Source: Microtetraspora glauca
GTDB taxonomy: Bacteria > Actinomycetota > Actinomycetes > Streptosporangiales > Streptosporangiaceae
Assembly (NCBI GenBank): GCA_001570385.1
Contig: BBYL01000006.1
Location: 556,976 to 620,975 of the forward strand
Direction: 5' to 3'
DNA length: 64,000 nucleotides
Under the pieces are notes generated by a model. It was not told the DNA's origin. It saw only the letters and a list, made by a program, of their open reading frames with translations, and did not search any database. A program made the translations under genes and the position numbers. Each line of letters opens with the position of its first letter. Positions within the stretch are counted from its first letter, which is position 1. Of this stretch, positions 1 through 8,778 are shown piece after piece.

Positions 1-1937
1 GGGATCCGGAGCGGGCCGGCCGGCAGGCGGCGCGGGTCGAGCGCGGCCGGCTGCGGGACCGTCCGGTCTTCGTCTTCTCCACCCCGCCCACCCCGAACGG
101 CGACCTTCACCTTGGCCACCTCTCCGGCCCGTACCTCGGCGCGGACGTCTTCGTACGGTTCCAGCGCCTCAACGGCGCCCAGGCCTGGCACCTCACCGGC
201 AGCGACGACTACCAGAGCTATGTGACCGAGTGCGCCCGGCGTGAGGGCCGCACCCCGGCGGAGACGGCGGCGCACTACAGCGCGGAGATCGCCGAGACGC
301 TCCGGATGATGGACATCCCGCTGGACCAGTACACGGTGACCGACGCGGACCCTGCCTACCGCCCCGGGCTGCAGGCGTTCTTCTCCCGGCTGGCCGCCTC
401 CGGCGCGGTCGCCCCCGCCGAGGCGCCCGCCCTGCTCGGGCCGGACGGCCGCTACCTCTACGAGGTCGACGTGTCCGGCGGCTGCCCCACCTGCGGCGGG
501 TCCACCGGCGGCAACATCTGCGAGGAGTGCGGCGAGCCCAACTTCTGCCACGACCTGGTGGACCCGTCCATCCGGCACTCCGACGCGGCCCCGCGGGTCG
601 CCGAGGTGACCCGCTTCATGCTGCCGCTGCACCGGTTCGCCCCCGACGTGGCCCTGCACCACCATCTCGGCCGCGTACCGGCACGCCTGCGTGAGCTCGC
701 CGAGCGCCTGTTCGCCCGGCCCGGCGTCGACGTGGCGATGACCCACCCGTCGGACTGGGGTGTGCCGCCGCTGGAGGACGGCGCACCGGGCCAGGTCATC
801 TGGGTCTGGCCGGAGATGTCGTACGGGTTCCTGCACGGCATCGCCGAGCTCGGGAGGCGACTGGGTCAGGACTGGCGCGCCGACGCGCCCCAGGCGGACT
901 GGAAGATCGTGCACTTCTTCGGGTACGACAACAGCTTCTACCACGCGATCCTCTACCCGGTGCTCTACAAGCTCGCCTTCCCGGACTGGGCGCCGGACAT
1001 CGACTACAACGTCAACGAGTTCCTGCTGCTCGACGGCGCCAAGTTCAGCACCAGCCGGCGGCACGCCATCTGGGGCAAGGAGATCCTCACCCCCGGCACG
1101 GCCGACGCGGTGCGCTACTACCTGTCCCGGATCCGCTCCGAGGGGCGGCGCACCAACTTCGAGGTCGGCGCGTACGAGAGCGCGGTGCGTGACCGGCTGG
1201 TCGGGACCTGGCAGGACTGGCTGCACGACCTCGGGCGGCGGATGGCGGAGCGGTACGACGGCCTGGTCCCCGACGCCGGCAACTGGACGCCGGAGCACAC
1301 CGCCTTCCTGGCCCGGCTCGACACCCGCCGCGCCGCCGTCGCCGGGGCGCTCGGTCCCGACGGGTTCTCGCTCAACCAGGCCGTGGCCGAACTCGACGGG
1401 CTGGTGGACGACGTACGGCGGTTCGCCTCGCTGGAGGCGAGATCGTCGACGTCCCCGGCCTGGCGCGACGAGGCCCGCACCGCCATCGCGCTCGAGCTGG
1501 CGGCGGCCAAGCTGCTGGCCGTCTGCGCGGCCCCGGTGATGCCCAGGTTCGCCGCGAAGCTCGCCGCCGCGCTGGGCGGCGGCGAGATCGACACCTGGCC
1601 GCAGACGGTGACGCTGGTCGCCCCCGGATCCCGGGTCACCCTCGCCGACCAGACCTTCTTCACCGATCCGCGTCCCGCCGTCGACGCCGAGCTGGCCGGC
1701 TGGCTCACCGCCACCGTGGCCGAGACGCTTCGGCTCGAAGCGGAACCGCCGGCTGCCGACCTGAGCCTGGTCTCCCTCGGAGCGGCGTCGCTGCACGCGG
1801 TCACCCTGCAGTACCGGATCCTCGAACACACCGACGTCGAGGTCTCGGTCGAGGAGCTGCTCGGGTCGACCATCACGGAGCTGGCCGCCCTGATCGCTCA
1901 ACGGACGCAGGCGGGGATGGAGGTGGCTCTGGCGTGA
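1..1937 (+). CDS. MetRS-like amino-acid-activating enzyme fused to a C-terminal carrier protein (5' partial)
   Basis: The reading frame is open from the window edge (codons begin at base 3), so the gene starts upstream. Class I synthetase landmarks are present: HLGH (HIGH motif) at 108-119 preceded by a MetRS-like PPTPNG turn, a four-Cys zinc knuckle (CPTC...CEEC) at about 484-528, and KFSTS (KMSKS equivalent) at 1041-1055. The last ~80 residues form a carrier domain with the motif SLGAASLHAV; the pantetheinylated Ser would be at 1788-1790. MetRS enzymes adenylate an amino acid, so I infer that the adenylate is passed to the fused carrier rather than to tRNA. MetRS-like halves also occur in cupin-MetRS hydrazine synthetases (Spb40/Tri28 type). 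No cupin is visible here, but one could lie left of the window. The stop overlaps the next start (GTGA), so it is coupled to the NRPS. A housekeeping MetRS is unlikely given the carrier domain and context. Confidence 0.85.
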   Translation, partial: DPERAGRQAARVERGRLRDRPVFVFSTPPTPNGDLHLGHLSGPYLGADVFVRFQRLNGAQAWHLTGSDDYQSYVTECARREGRTPAETAAHYSAEIAETLRMMDIPLDQYTVTDADPAYRPGLQAFFSRLAASGAVAPAEAPALLGPDGRYLYEVDVSGGCPTCGGSTGGNICEECGEPNFCHDLVDPSIRHSDAAPRVAEVTRFMLPLHRFAPDVALHHHLGRVPARLRELAERLFARPGVDVAMTHPSDWGVPPLEDGAPGQVIWVWPEMSYGFLHGIAELGRRLGQDWRADAPQADWKIVHFFGYDNSFYHAILYPVLYKLAFPDWAPDIDYNVNEFLLLDGAKFSTSRRHAIWGKEILTPGTADAVRYYLSRIRSEGRRTNFEVGAYESAVRDRLVGTWQDWLHDLGRRMAERYDGLVPDAGNWTPEHTAFLARLDTRRAAVAGALGPDGFSLNQAVAELDGLVDDVRRFASLEARSSTSPAWRDEARTAIALELAAAKLLAVCAAPVMPRFAAKLAAALGGGEIDTWPQTVTLVAPGSRVTLADQTFFTDPRPAVDAELAGWLTATVAETLRLEAEPPAADLSLVSLGAASLHAVTLQYRILEHTDVEVSVEELLGSTITELAALIAQRTQAGMEVALA

Positions 1938-4900
1938 GCGTCACCGAGCTGCTGCACGATGTCACCTCGCGCGGCTTGACGCTCACCGCGGTCGGCGGCG
2001 ACCTGCGGCTCCAGGGGCCCACCGAGAGGATGGACGCCGAGCTGGTGGCCCGCATCCGGGCGGCCAAGCCCGACCTCCTCGCGCACCTCACCGCGCCGGC
2101 CGGCCTCGAGCTGACCCCGCTGCAGGGCGCCTACCTGTACGGCCGCAGCGAGCTGGTCGAGCTCGGCAACGTCGCCAGCCACGTCTACCACGAGATCGAG
2201 GGCGTCTGGGACGTCGAACGGCTGGAGCGGGCGCTGTGGGCGGTGGTGCACCGCCACGACGCCCTGCGCGTCTCGTTCACCCCGGACGGCCGTCAGATCG
2301 TGCATGATCGGGTGCCGGTGCGCATCCGGGTGCGCGACCTGCGGGCCCTGCCGGAGCGCGCCAGGCTGAGCAGCCTCAAGTCGTATCGGGAGCGCTGCTC
2401 GCACCGGATGTCGCCCGTCGACCGGCCGCCCCTGGTCAGGGCCGAGGTCAGCGTCCTCGCCGACGACCGGATGGTGCTGCACGTCGGCCATGACGGACTG
2501 GTCATGGACGGGATCAGCATGTTCCTGTTCTTCCGCGAGTGGTGGCGCGCGTACCAGGACGACGGAACCGGGCGGGACGGCCGGGACGATCCCGGCGTGC
2601 CGCTCGCGGACTACGTGGCGGAGCTGTGCCGGGCCCGCGACCGGGCGCCCGCGCGGCGCTCGCGGCGCTACTGGACCGACCGGGTCGACGACCTCGCGCC
2701 CATGCCGGACCTTCCACTGGCCACCAGTCCGTCCTCGATCGCCCGGCCCCGGTTCACCCAGCGGCTGGTCCGGCTCGACGCCTCCCCGTGGCGCGAGCTG
2801 AAGCGGCGCGCCGCCGCCGGCGGCATCACCCCACCGGCGCTGCTGCTGGCGGGCTACGCGCGGACGCTCCACTACTGGGGGGCCGGAGACCGGTTCACGC
2901 TGAACACGACCTTCGCGAACCGGCCGCCGATCCACCCCCGGATGGCCGACGCCGTCGGGCAGTTCTCCGACGTCATGCTGGTCGAGGTCGGATTCGGGAC
3001 CGGCGCCACCTTCGAGGAGTGGGCGCGGTCCCTGCAGGGGCGGCTGCACGGCGCCATCGAGAACCGGCACCACTCCGGCGTCGAGGTGCTGCGGGAGCTG
3101 GGACGGCGCGGCCGCGCCGCCCGAGCGCCGTACACCTTCAACTGCGCGATCGGCCACGTCCAGGCGGACGTGGACGGCACGGCGCTGGAGCTGTTCGGCC
3201 GGGAGACCTTCACGGTGAGCCAGACCCCGCAGGTGTGGCTGAACGTGTTCGCGATGGAGCGGCACGGCGGGCTCGTCATCCAGATCGACGGGGTGGACGA
3301 GCTGTTCCCCGAGGGGCTGCTCGACGCGCTGGCCACCGGCTACCAGCGGCTGCTGGACGGGCTGTGCGCCGGAGACGGCTGGACCGCCGTGGCCCCCGAC
3401 CTGCTGCCGCCCGAGCAGCGGCGGCGGCGCGACGAGGCCAACGACACGACCGCGCCGCAGTCCGACCGGCCACTCGCCGACGCGTTCGCCGAGCACGCCC
3501 GCCTGAGGCCGGACGCCCCGGCCGTCATCGCCGGCGGCGCGGTGATGAGCTACGGCGAGCTGCACCGGCGTGCCCGCCGCGTCGCCGCCTGGCTGCGGCG
3601 GCACCAGGTGGGCCGGGACGAGCTGGTCGGCCTGGTGATGGCGCGCGGGCCCGAGCAGATCGTCGGCACCCTGGGCACCGTGCTGGCCGGTGCGGCCTAC
3701 CTGCCGGTCGACGCGGGGCTGCCGGCGGCGCGCCGGACGTACATGCTCCGCGACGGGCGGGTGCGGTGCGTGCTCAGCAACGTCGGCGTCCCGGACGGCG
3801 TCCCGGACGCCGTGGAGGTGCTGCGGCTGCCCGGCGACGTCGACGCCGCCGCGGAGGAGCCGGCCGACCCGTCCCCGCCGCCGGGCGCGGGCCCGGACGA
3901 CCTCGCCTACGTGCTCTACACCTCCGGCACCACCGGAGACCCCAAGGGCGTCATGGTCAGCCGGCGCAGCGTGGCCAACGTCGTGGCCGACTGCAACGCC
4001 CGTTTCGGCGTGGACGCGAGCGACCGGTTCTTCGGCATCAGCGCGTTCAACTTCGACCTGTCGGCCTACGACGTCTTCGGGGCGCTCAGCGCCGGGGCGG
4101 CGATCGTGCTGCCGGACGCCGACCGGGCGGCCGACCCGGACCACTGGCTCGACCTGTGCGCGTCGGCCGGGGTGACGGTGTGGAACTCCGTACCGGCGAT
4201 CGTCGGCCTGCTGAACGAGCAGGCGGCCGGTCGTCCGGAGTCGCTGCCCGACCTGCGGCTCGTCATGATGAGCGGCGACCGGATCCCGCCGGGGCTGCCC
4301 GCCCAGCTCCTGCGGCTCAAGCCCGACCTGGAGATCTGCTCGCTGGGCGGTCCCACCGAGACCACGATCTGGAACATCCTGCACCCTGTCGGGGCCGCCG
4401 ACGACGGCGGCCGGAGCATCCCGTACGGCCGGCCCAACGCCAACAACCGCGCGTACGTGCTCGACGCCGCCGGGCGGGACACGCCCGACTGGGTGACCGG
4501 CGAGATCTGCGCCGCCGGGGTCGGGCTGGCCCGCGGCTACTGGGGCGACCCGGAGCGCACCGCGGAGCGGTTCCGGGTCGACGAGCTGCCCGGCGAACGG
4601 CAGGGCGAGCGGATCTACCGAACCGGCGACCTCGGCCGATACCTGCCGAACGGCGAGATCGAGATCCTCGGTCGCGGCGATTTCCAGATCAAGGTGAACG
4701 GCTACCGCATCGAGGCCGGCGAGGTCGAGACGCGGCTGGTCGGCCTGGAGACGGTGAAACAGGCGGCGGTCGTGCGCCAGGAAGGCGCGCGGGGCGACCG
4801 GCTGGTGGCCCACCTCGCCGCCGCCGGCGACGCCAGGCCGGACGCCGAGGAGATCCGGGGACGGCTGCGCGTGCACCTGCCCGACTACATGATCCCGTCG

Positions 4901-5299
4901 GCGGTGGTCTGGCACGACGCACTCCCGCTGACCCGCAACGGCAAGGTGGACCGGGCGCGGCTGACCGCCGTCGTGTCACCGGAGGCGGCGTCGGCGGAAG
5001 CGGTGTCGGCGGAGGCGGAGGCGGAGGCGCTCTCGTCGGAGGCCGGGACGCGGCCACCGGACGGGATAGCCGGCGAGATCGCCATGATGTGGCGGAAGGT
5101 GCTGGACGTGCCCGACGTCCCGTACGACGCGACCTTCTACGAGCTCGGTGGTGACTCGCTGGCCGCCGCGCGAGTGCTCGTCGAGGTGCGCAGGCGGTTC
5201 CACGTGACGATCCCGCTCGACCAGCTCTACGAGGTGCGCACGGTGTCGGCGATGGCCGCCAGGGTCGCCGCCGTCCGGCGCGGGGAGGGCACGCGATGA
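1934..5299 (+). CDS. NRPS module: TubC-type docking - heterocyclisation - adenylation (Cys) - carrier
   Basis: 1121 residues with a GTG start overlapping the previous stop. Residues 1-55 resemble the TubC N-terminal docking domain. Residues ~60-490 are a condensation-fold domain of the heterocyclisation (Cy) class: it opens with LTPLQGAYLYGRS and has DGLVMD (DxxxxD) where condensation domains have HHxxxDG. The adenylation domain (~500-1020) has YTSGTTGDPKG, GGPTETT, YRTGDL and NGKVDR. My reading of the specificity residues is D-L-Y-N-M-S-L-I-W-K, the published cysteine code. The carrier motif is ELGGDSLAA near the C-terminus. Known Cy domains condense and cyclise Cys/Ser/Thr to thiazoline or oxazoline, so this module should build a thiazoline on an acyl or aminoacyl chain delivered by an upstream carrier, plausibly the MetRS-like fusion. 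There is no epimerase, oxidase or thioesterase domain. Confidence 0.93.
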   Translation: MSVTELLHDVTSRGLTLTAVGGDLRLQGPTERMDAELVARIRAAKPDLLAHLTAPAGLELTPLQGAYLYGRSELVELGNVASHVYHEIEGVWDVERLERALWAVVHRHDALRVSFTPDGRQIVHDRVPVRIRVRDLRALPERARLSSLKSYRERCSHRMSPVDRPPLVRAEVSVLADDRMVLHVGHDGLVMDGISMFLFFREWWRAYQDDGTGRDGRDDPGVPLADYVAELCRARDRAPARRSRRYWTDRVDDLAPMPDLPLATSPSSIARPRFTQRLVRLDASPWRELKRRAAAGGITPPALLLAGYARTLHYWGAGDRFTLNTTFANRPPIHPRMADAVGQFSDVMLVEVGFGTGATFEEWARSLQGRLHGAIENRHHSGVEVLRELGRRGRAARAPYTFNCAIGHVQADVDGTALELFGRETFTVSQTPQVWLNVFAMERHGGLVIQIDGVDELFPEGLLDALATGYQRLLDGLCAGDGWTAVAPDLLPPEQRRRRDEANDTTAPQSDRPLADAFAEHARLRPDAPAVIAGGAVMSYGELHRRARRVAAWLRRHQVGRDELVGLVMARGPEQIVGTLGTVLAGAAYLPVDAGLPAARRTYMLRDGRVRCVLSNVGVPDGVPDAVEVLRLPGDVDAAAEEPADPSPPPGAGPDDLAYVLYTSGTTGDPKGVMVSRRSVANVVADCNARFGVDASDRFFGISAFNFDLSAYDVFGALSAGAAIVLPDADRAADPDHWLDLCASAGVTVWNSVPAIVGLLNEQAAGRPESLPDLRLVMMSGDRIPPGLPAQLLRLKPDLEICSLGGPTETTIWNILHPVGAADDGGRSIPYGRPNANNRAYVLDAAGRDTPDWVTGEICAAGVGLARGYWGDPERTAERFRVDELPGERQGERIYRTGDLGRYLPNGEIEILGRGDFQIKVNGYRIEAGEVETRLVGLETVKQAAVVRQEGARGDRLVAHLAAAGDARPDAEEIRGRLRVHLPDYMIPSAVVWHDALPLTRNGKVDRARLTAVVSPEAASAEAVSAEAEAEALSSEAGTRPPDGIAGEIAMMWRKVLDVPDVPYDATFYELGGDSLAAARVLVEVRRRFHVTIPLDQLYEVRTVSAMAARVAAVRRGEGTR

Positions 5300-6819
5300 C
5301 CGACTCGATCATCAACCGGATCGTCGGCACGCCGCCGGCTCCAGGTCATCACCTCCGCATCGCCGGGCTCGGCGGAGGTCCGACCGTCGAGCTGACCGAG
5401 GTGTACGCGGCGGCGGGCCGGGTCGCGGCCCGGCTGCGCCGGCTGGGCCTGAAGCCGGGCGACCGGATCGGCATCCTCGCGGCGAACTGCCTGGAGTGGG
5501 TGCTGCTGGACCTCGCCGCCCTCCGGTGCGGTGTGGTGACCGCGGGTTTCGAGCCGGGGAAGTTCGCTCCGGACCCGGCCTTGCTCGACCGGTACGGCCT
5601 GGCCCTGCTGTTCACCGACCGGCCGGAAGCGGCCGGTGCGGATCCGAGGCTGCGGCCGATCGGCGAGGTGAACACGCTGGCCGCGGACACCGGCGCGGTG
5701 CCGCCGGAACCGGTCGGCCATCCGCCGGACGCGATCACCACGATCAAGTTCACCTCGGGCAGCACCGGCGAGCCGAAGGGCCTGGGGGCCTCGGTCGGCA
5801 GCATCGACTCCTCGCTGCGCGCCGTGCAGCAGATGTTCACCCACGGCCCCGGCGACGACATCTTCGTCTTCCTGCCGCTCTCCCTGCTGCAGCAGCGGTA
5901 CTGGATCTACTCGGCGCTGGCGTACGGCCACGACGTCACCCTGAGCAGCTACGAGGCGGCCTTCGCCACGATGCGCCGCGTCCGGCCCACGGTGGTCATG
6001 GGCGTCCCGGGCTTCTTCGAGGCGGCGAAGCGGCACATCGAGAGCCAGGCCGAGCGCGGCGGGCTCGACCCGGCCGAAGCCGGGCGGCGGCTGTTCGGCG
6101 ACCGCATCCGCTACCTGTGGACCGGGTCGGCTCCGGCGAGCGCGGCCATGCTGCGGTTCTTCGACGCCAACGAGCTGCCCATCTACGAGGGATACGGTCT
6201 CAACGAGACCTGCATCGTCACCAAGAACCATCCGGGCGCCAGCCGCGAGGGCAGCGTCGGACGGGTGCTGCCGGGCAAGCGGGTGCTGATCGGCCCCGAC
6301 GGAGTGGTCAGCATCGCCGCCGACCATCCCGTGAACGTGCGCTACGAGTACGCCGCGCCCGGCGAGTCGGAACGGGTCTTCGGCCCCGGCGGTTTGGTGC
6401 GTACCGGCGATCTGGGCTACCTCGACGAGGACGGCTACCTGTTCATCCTGGGCCGCGCCGACGACGTGATCGTGCTCGACAACGGCAAGAAGGTGATCGT
6501 GCGGCCGATCGAGGAGCGGCTGCGCGCCAGCCCGGAGATCGAGCAGTGCGTGGTCTTCTGCCCGACGCAGACGCATCTGGTGGCGGTGGTGTCGCCGGCC
6601 CGGCAGCCCGCCGACGCCGAGGCGATCGCGGCGCACCTGGCCGAGGCCAACGAGGTGCTCGCGCCCGACGAGCGGATCCACCGCGTGGTGGTGGCCGGTA
6701 CTCCGTTCAGCATCGGAAACGGCCTGCTCACCTCGCAGTACAAGCCGCGACGCAAGGAGATCTTCAACATGTACCAGTCGGAAATCACGTCGATCGGGGA
6801 GGGTGTCCATGTCCGCTGA
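5296..6819 (+). CDS. Acyl-AMP ligase (acyl-CoA synthetase / acyl-ACP ligase family)
   Basis: 507 residues of the ANL superfamily, starting within the NRPS stop (ATGA). It has the P-loop FTSGSTGEPKG (~residues 153-163), YEGYGLNET, RTGDLGYLDEDGYLFILGR and a C-terminal SQYKPRRKEIF with a candidate catalytic lysine. It resembles long-chain or aryl acyl-CoA synthetases more than NRPS A domains. The immediately following gene is a free ACP whose start overlaps this stop, so loading of a carboxylic acid onto that ACP is the likely role. The acid substrate cannot be read from the sequence. It could alternatively make an acyl-CoA for the acyl-CoA dehydrogenase encoded downstream. Confidence 0.85.
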   Translation: MTDSIINRIVGTPPAPGHHLRIAGLGGGPTVELTEVYAAAGRVAARLRRLGLKPGDRIGILAANCLEWVLLDLAALRCGVVTAGFEPGKFAPDPALLDRYGLALLFTDRPEAAGADPRLRPIGEVNTLAADTGAVPPEPVGHPPDAITTIKFTSGSTGEPKGLGASVGSIDSSLRAVQQMFTHGPGDDIFVFLPLSLLQQRYWIYSALAYGHDVTLSSYEAAFATMRRVRPTVVMGVPGFFEAAKRHIESQAERGGLDPAEAGRRLFGDRIRYLWTGSAPASAAMLRFFDANELPIYEGYGLNETCIVTKNHPGASREGSVGRVLPGKRVLIGPDGVVSIAADHPVNVRYEYAAPGESERVFGPGGLVRTGDLGYLDEDGYLFILGRADDVIVLDNGKKVIVRPIEERLRASPEIEQCVVFCPTQTHLVAVVSPARQPADAEAIAAHLAEANEVLAPDERIHRVVVAGTPFSIGNGLLTSQYKPRRKEIFNMYQSEITSIGEGVHVR

Positions 6820-7075
6820 GCTGGAGGCGACCGTCCGCGACCGGGTGGCACAGGTGGTCGAGGACGTGGCCGCGGACGAGATCGACCTCGACGCCGACCT
6901 GGCCGACGAGTACGGCCTGACGTCGTTGAACAAGGTGCTGCTGCTCACGGTCGTCTGCGACGACACGGCGGTGGACCTGTCCAACTTCACCGAGCACGAC
7001 CTGGCGGCGATGCGGACCGCGCGCCAGATCGTCACCACGCTGTCCGCACACAAGGAACGGATCACGCACGTATGA
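6809..7075 (+). CDS. Free-standing acyl carrier protein
   Basis: 88 residues, acidic and helical, with the phosphopantetheine motif EYGLTSLNKV (Ser near residue 39). I chose the ATG at 6809 over the in-frame GTG at 6803 because the purine-rich GGGGAGGG at about 6796-6803 sits at ribosome-binding distance from the ATG. It overlaps the ligase stop by 11 bases and the next start by 4 (ATGA). It probably carries the acid activated by the preceding ligase to the GNAT, KASIII-like, dehydrogenase or P450 enzymes of the operon. Which of these use it is inference. Confidence 0.87.
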   Translation: MSAELEATVRDRVAQVVEDVAADEIDLDADLADEYGLTSLNKVLLLTVVCDDTAVDLSNFTEHDLAAMRTARQIVTTLSAHKERITHV

Positions 7076-7704
7076 GCAAGGAAGCGACGATGACCTGGCG
7101 GCGACTGGCGCCGGCACTGCTGGAGAACGAGCACGCGCTGCTGCGCCCGGTCACCGAGGCAGACCGCGGGCCCATCCACGAGGTCGCGATGGACCCGGAT
7201 ATCTGGCGATACTTCGTGTCCCGGGTGGAGACCGAAGACGACTTCAGCGTGTTCTTCGACACGATGCTCGCCGACCAGGAGGCCGGCCGCCGGGTCGTCT
7301 TCGTCGTCGTCGACAAGCGTACGGGACGCGTCGCCGGCAGCATGAGCTACGGCAACCTGTCCGAACCGGACCGGCGGCTGGAGATCGGCTGGTCCTGGCT
7401 GGGCCGTGACTTCCGCGGCCAGGGCGTCAACCGCTGGGCGAAGTACCTGCTGCTGGAGCACGCGTTCGAGGTGCTGCACGCCGAGCGGGTCGAGTTCAAG
7501 ACCGACGTGCTCAACCTGCAGGCGCGGGCCGGGTTGCGCAACATCGGCGCGGTCGAGGAGGGCGTGCTGCGCAGCTTCAACCCGATGCCGGGCGGCCGCC
7601 GCCGGGACGCCGTCTACTACAGCGTGCTGCGCGCCGAGTGGCCCGAGGTCAAGGCGCAGCTCGCCAGCGGGCCCAAGGTGGCGGTCCGGAGCGGAGCCTC
7701 CTGA
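7072..7704 (+). CDS. GNAT-family N-acyltransferase
   Basis: 210 residues of the RimJ/RimL-like GNAT type. The acetyl-CoA-binding motif A is visible as WLGRDFRGQGVNRWAK (~residues 104-119), followed by a helix and a substrate-strand region (ERVEFKTDVLN). The family transfers an acyl group, usually acetyl from acetyl-CoA, to an amine. In this operon it could acylate a pathway amine or protect the producer by capping the product, or it could use the neighbouring ACP as acyl donor. It overlaps the ACP stop (ATGA) and the C45 start (TGATG), so it is an integral part of the operon. Confidence 0.85.
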   Translation: MSKEATMTWRRLAPALLENEHALLRPVTEADRGPIHEVAMDPDIWRYFVSRVETEDDFSVFFDTMLADQEAGRRVVFVVVDKRTGRVAGSMSYGNLSEPDRRLEIGWSWLGRDFRGQGVNRWAKYLLLEHAFEVLHAERVEFKTDVLNLQARAGLRNIGAVEEGVLRSFNPMPGGRRRDAVYYSVLRAEWPEVKAQLASGPKVAVRSGAS

Positions 7705-8750
7705 TGGTCGCGACGTCCGTCGTGCCGTTCCTGTCCCTCGCCGGCAGCCCGTACGAGATCGGGCTGCGGCACGGACGGGAACGGGCCCCGGCCCTGCGCG
7801 CGTTCCTCGACGACGGGCTCTGCCGGCTCAACCGGGTCCTGCCCTCGCCGGTGACGCGCGACGCGCTCGCCCCCGTGCTCGCCGCGTACGGCGAGGCCAT
7901 CGAGGCCGCCACCCCGGACCTGGCCGAGGAGATCCGGGGACTGGCCGACGGGGCCGGCATCGCGTGGTCCGAGGCGGTCATGCTTCAGGTACGCCGGGAG
8001 ATCCTCGGTTACCGGAAGGTGCCCACGATGGGCGACTGCACCACCTACGCCCGCAGCGGCGACGTGCCCGTACTGGCGCAGACCGTCGACCTCAACGGCG
8101 ACCTCGACGACCAGATAGCGGTGCTGCGGGTGGCGGTCTCCGGCTCACCGCGCCGGACGCTGGTACTGAGCTTCGGCGGCCTGCTCGGCTACCTCGGGTT
8201 GAACAGCAGCGGTCTCGCCATCGGCCTGAACCTGGTGCTCGGGGGTGAGTGGCGGCCCGGGCTGCCGCCGTACCTCGCGATCCGGCACCTGCTGGAGGTC
8301 TGCGACAGCGTGGAGCAGGCCGTCGCGGAGCTGCGCGCGCTGCGGCTGGCCAGCTCCAGATCCATCATGCTCTGCGACCGGCGCCAGGCCGGGTACGTCG
8401 AGATCCTGGGCGACGAGACGCGCCTGCGGACGGCCGACCGGCCGGTGCACACCAACCACTACCTCGAGCCCGAGTTCGCTCCCCACGACGAGGTGAACGT
8501 GTTCGCACGCAACTCCTCGCGGCACCGTCTCGCCGCGGCGGGGGAGGCGCTGGAGCGGCTGCCGGCCGACGCCGGCGCCGAGCGCCACTTCGAGATCCTT
8601 TCCGCGCCGCCGATCTGCGTCGGCGACACCGGCGACATCCGCCGCGAACGCACCGTGGCGGCTGTCGTCGCGTTCCCGGACCGGGGGGAGCTCCACGTCC
8701 GCCCGGGTGATCCGTCGCGGTCTCGGACGAGTGTGTTCACCGTAGGGTGA
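7704..8750 (+). CDS. C45-family Ntn hydrolase (acyl-CoA:6-APA acyltransferase-like)
   Basis: 348 residues. It resembles the peptidase C45 / isopenicillin N acyltransferase group, whose members self-cleave to expose an N-terminal cysteine nucleophile. The candidate nucleophile is Cys112 in MGDCTTYA, where the fungal enzyme has Gly-Cys-Thr. Cleavage would therefore be at Asp111-Cys112, leaving subunits of about 111 and 237 residues. FGGLLGYLGLNSSGLAIGLN matches the conserved core. The start overlaps the GNAT stop. In an NRPS operon such an enzyme could exchange or remove an acyl group on the peptide amine, or form an amide from a carrier-bound acyl. No beta-lactam synthase or IPNS gene is in the window, so a penicillin pathway is not implied. 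Confidence 0.82.
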   Translation: MVATSVVPFLSLAGSPYEIGLRHGRERAPALRAFLDDGLCRLNRVLPSPVTRDALAPVLAAYGEAIEAATPDLAEEIRGLADGAGIAWSEAVMLQVRREILGYRKVPTMGDCTTYARSGDVPVLAQTVDLNGDLDDQIAVLRVAVSGSPRRTLVLSFGGLLGYLGLNSSGLAIGLNLVLGGEWRPGLPPYLAIRHLLEVCDSVEQAVAELRALRLASSRSIMLCDRRQAGYVEILGDETRLRTADRPVHTNHYLEPEFAPHDEVNVFARNSSRHRLAAAGEALERLPADAGAERHFEILSAPPICVGDTGDIRRERTVAAVVAFPDRGELHVRPGDPSRSRTSVFTVG

Positions 8751-8778
8751 TCGGATCGCTACGAGAAGGGAAGACCCG

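Noticed and set aside
222..1937. ATG or GTG near 222 as the start of the MetRS-like gene
   Set aside because: The HLGH motif and the conserved N-terminal strand lie upstream at 66-119 in the same open frame, so the real start is before the window.
1898..4915. A 1005-codon open frame antisense to the first NRPS, and a similar 1046-codon one at 16344-19484
   Set aside because: Low-complexity Arg/Pro/Gly/Val composition without domains, mirroring the GC-rich third positions of the sense NRPS genes; these are shadows.
6803..7075. GTG 6803 as ACP start
   Set aside because: The purine-rich ribosome-binding sequence abuts it; spacing fits ATG 6809.
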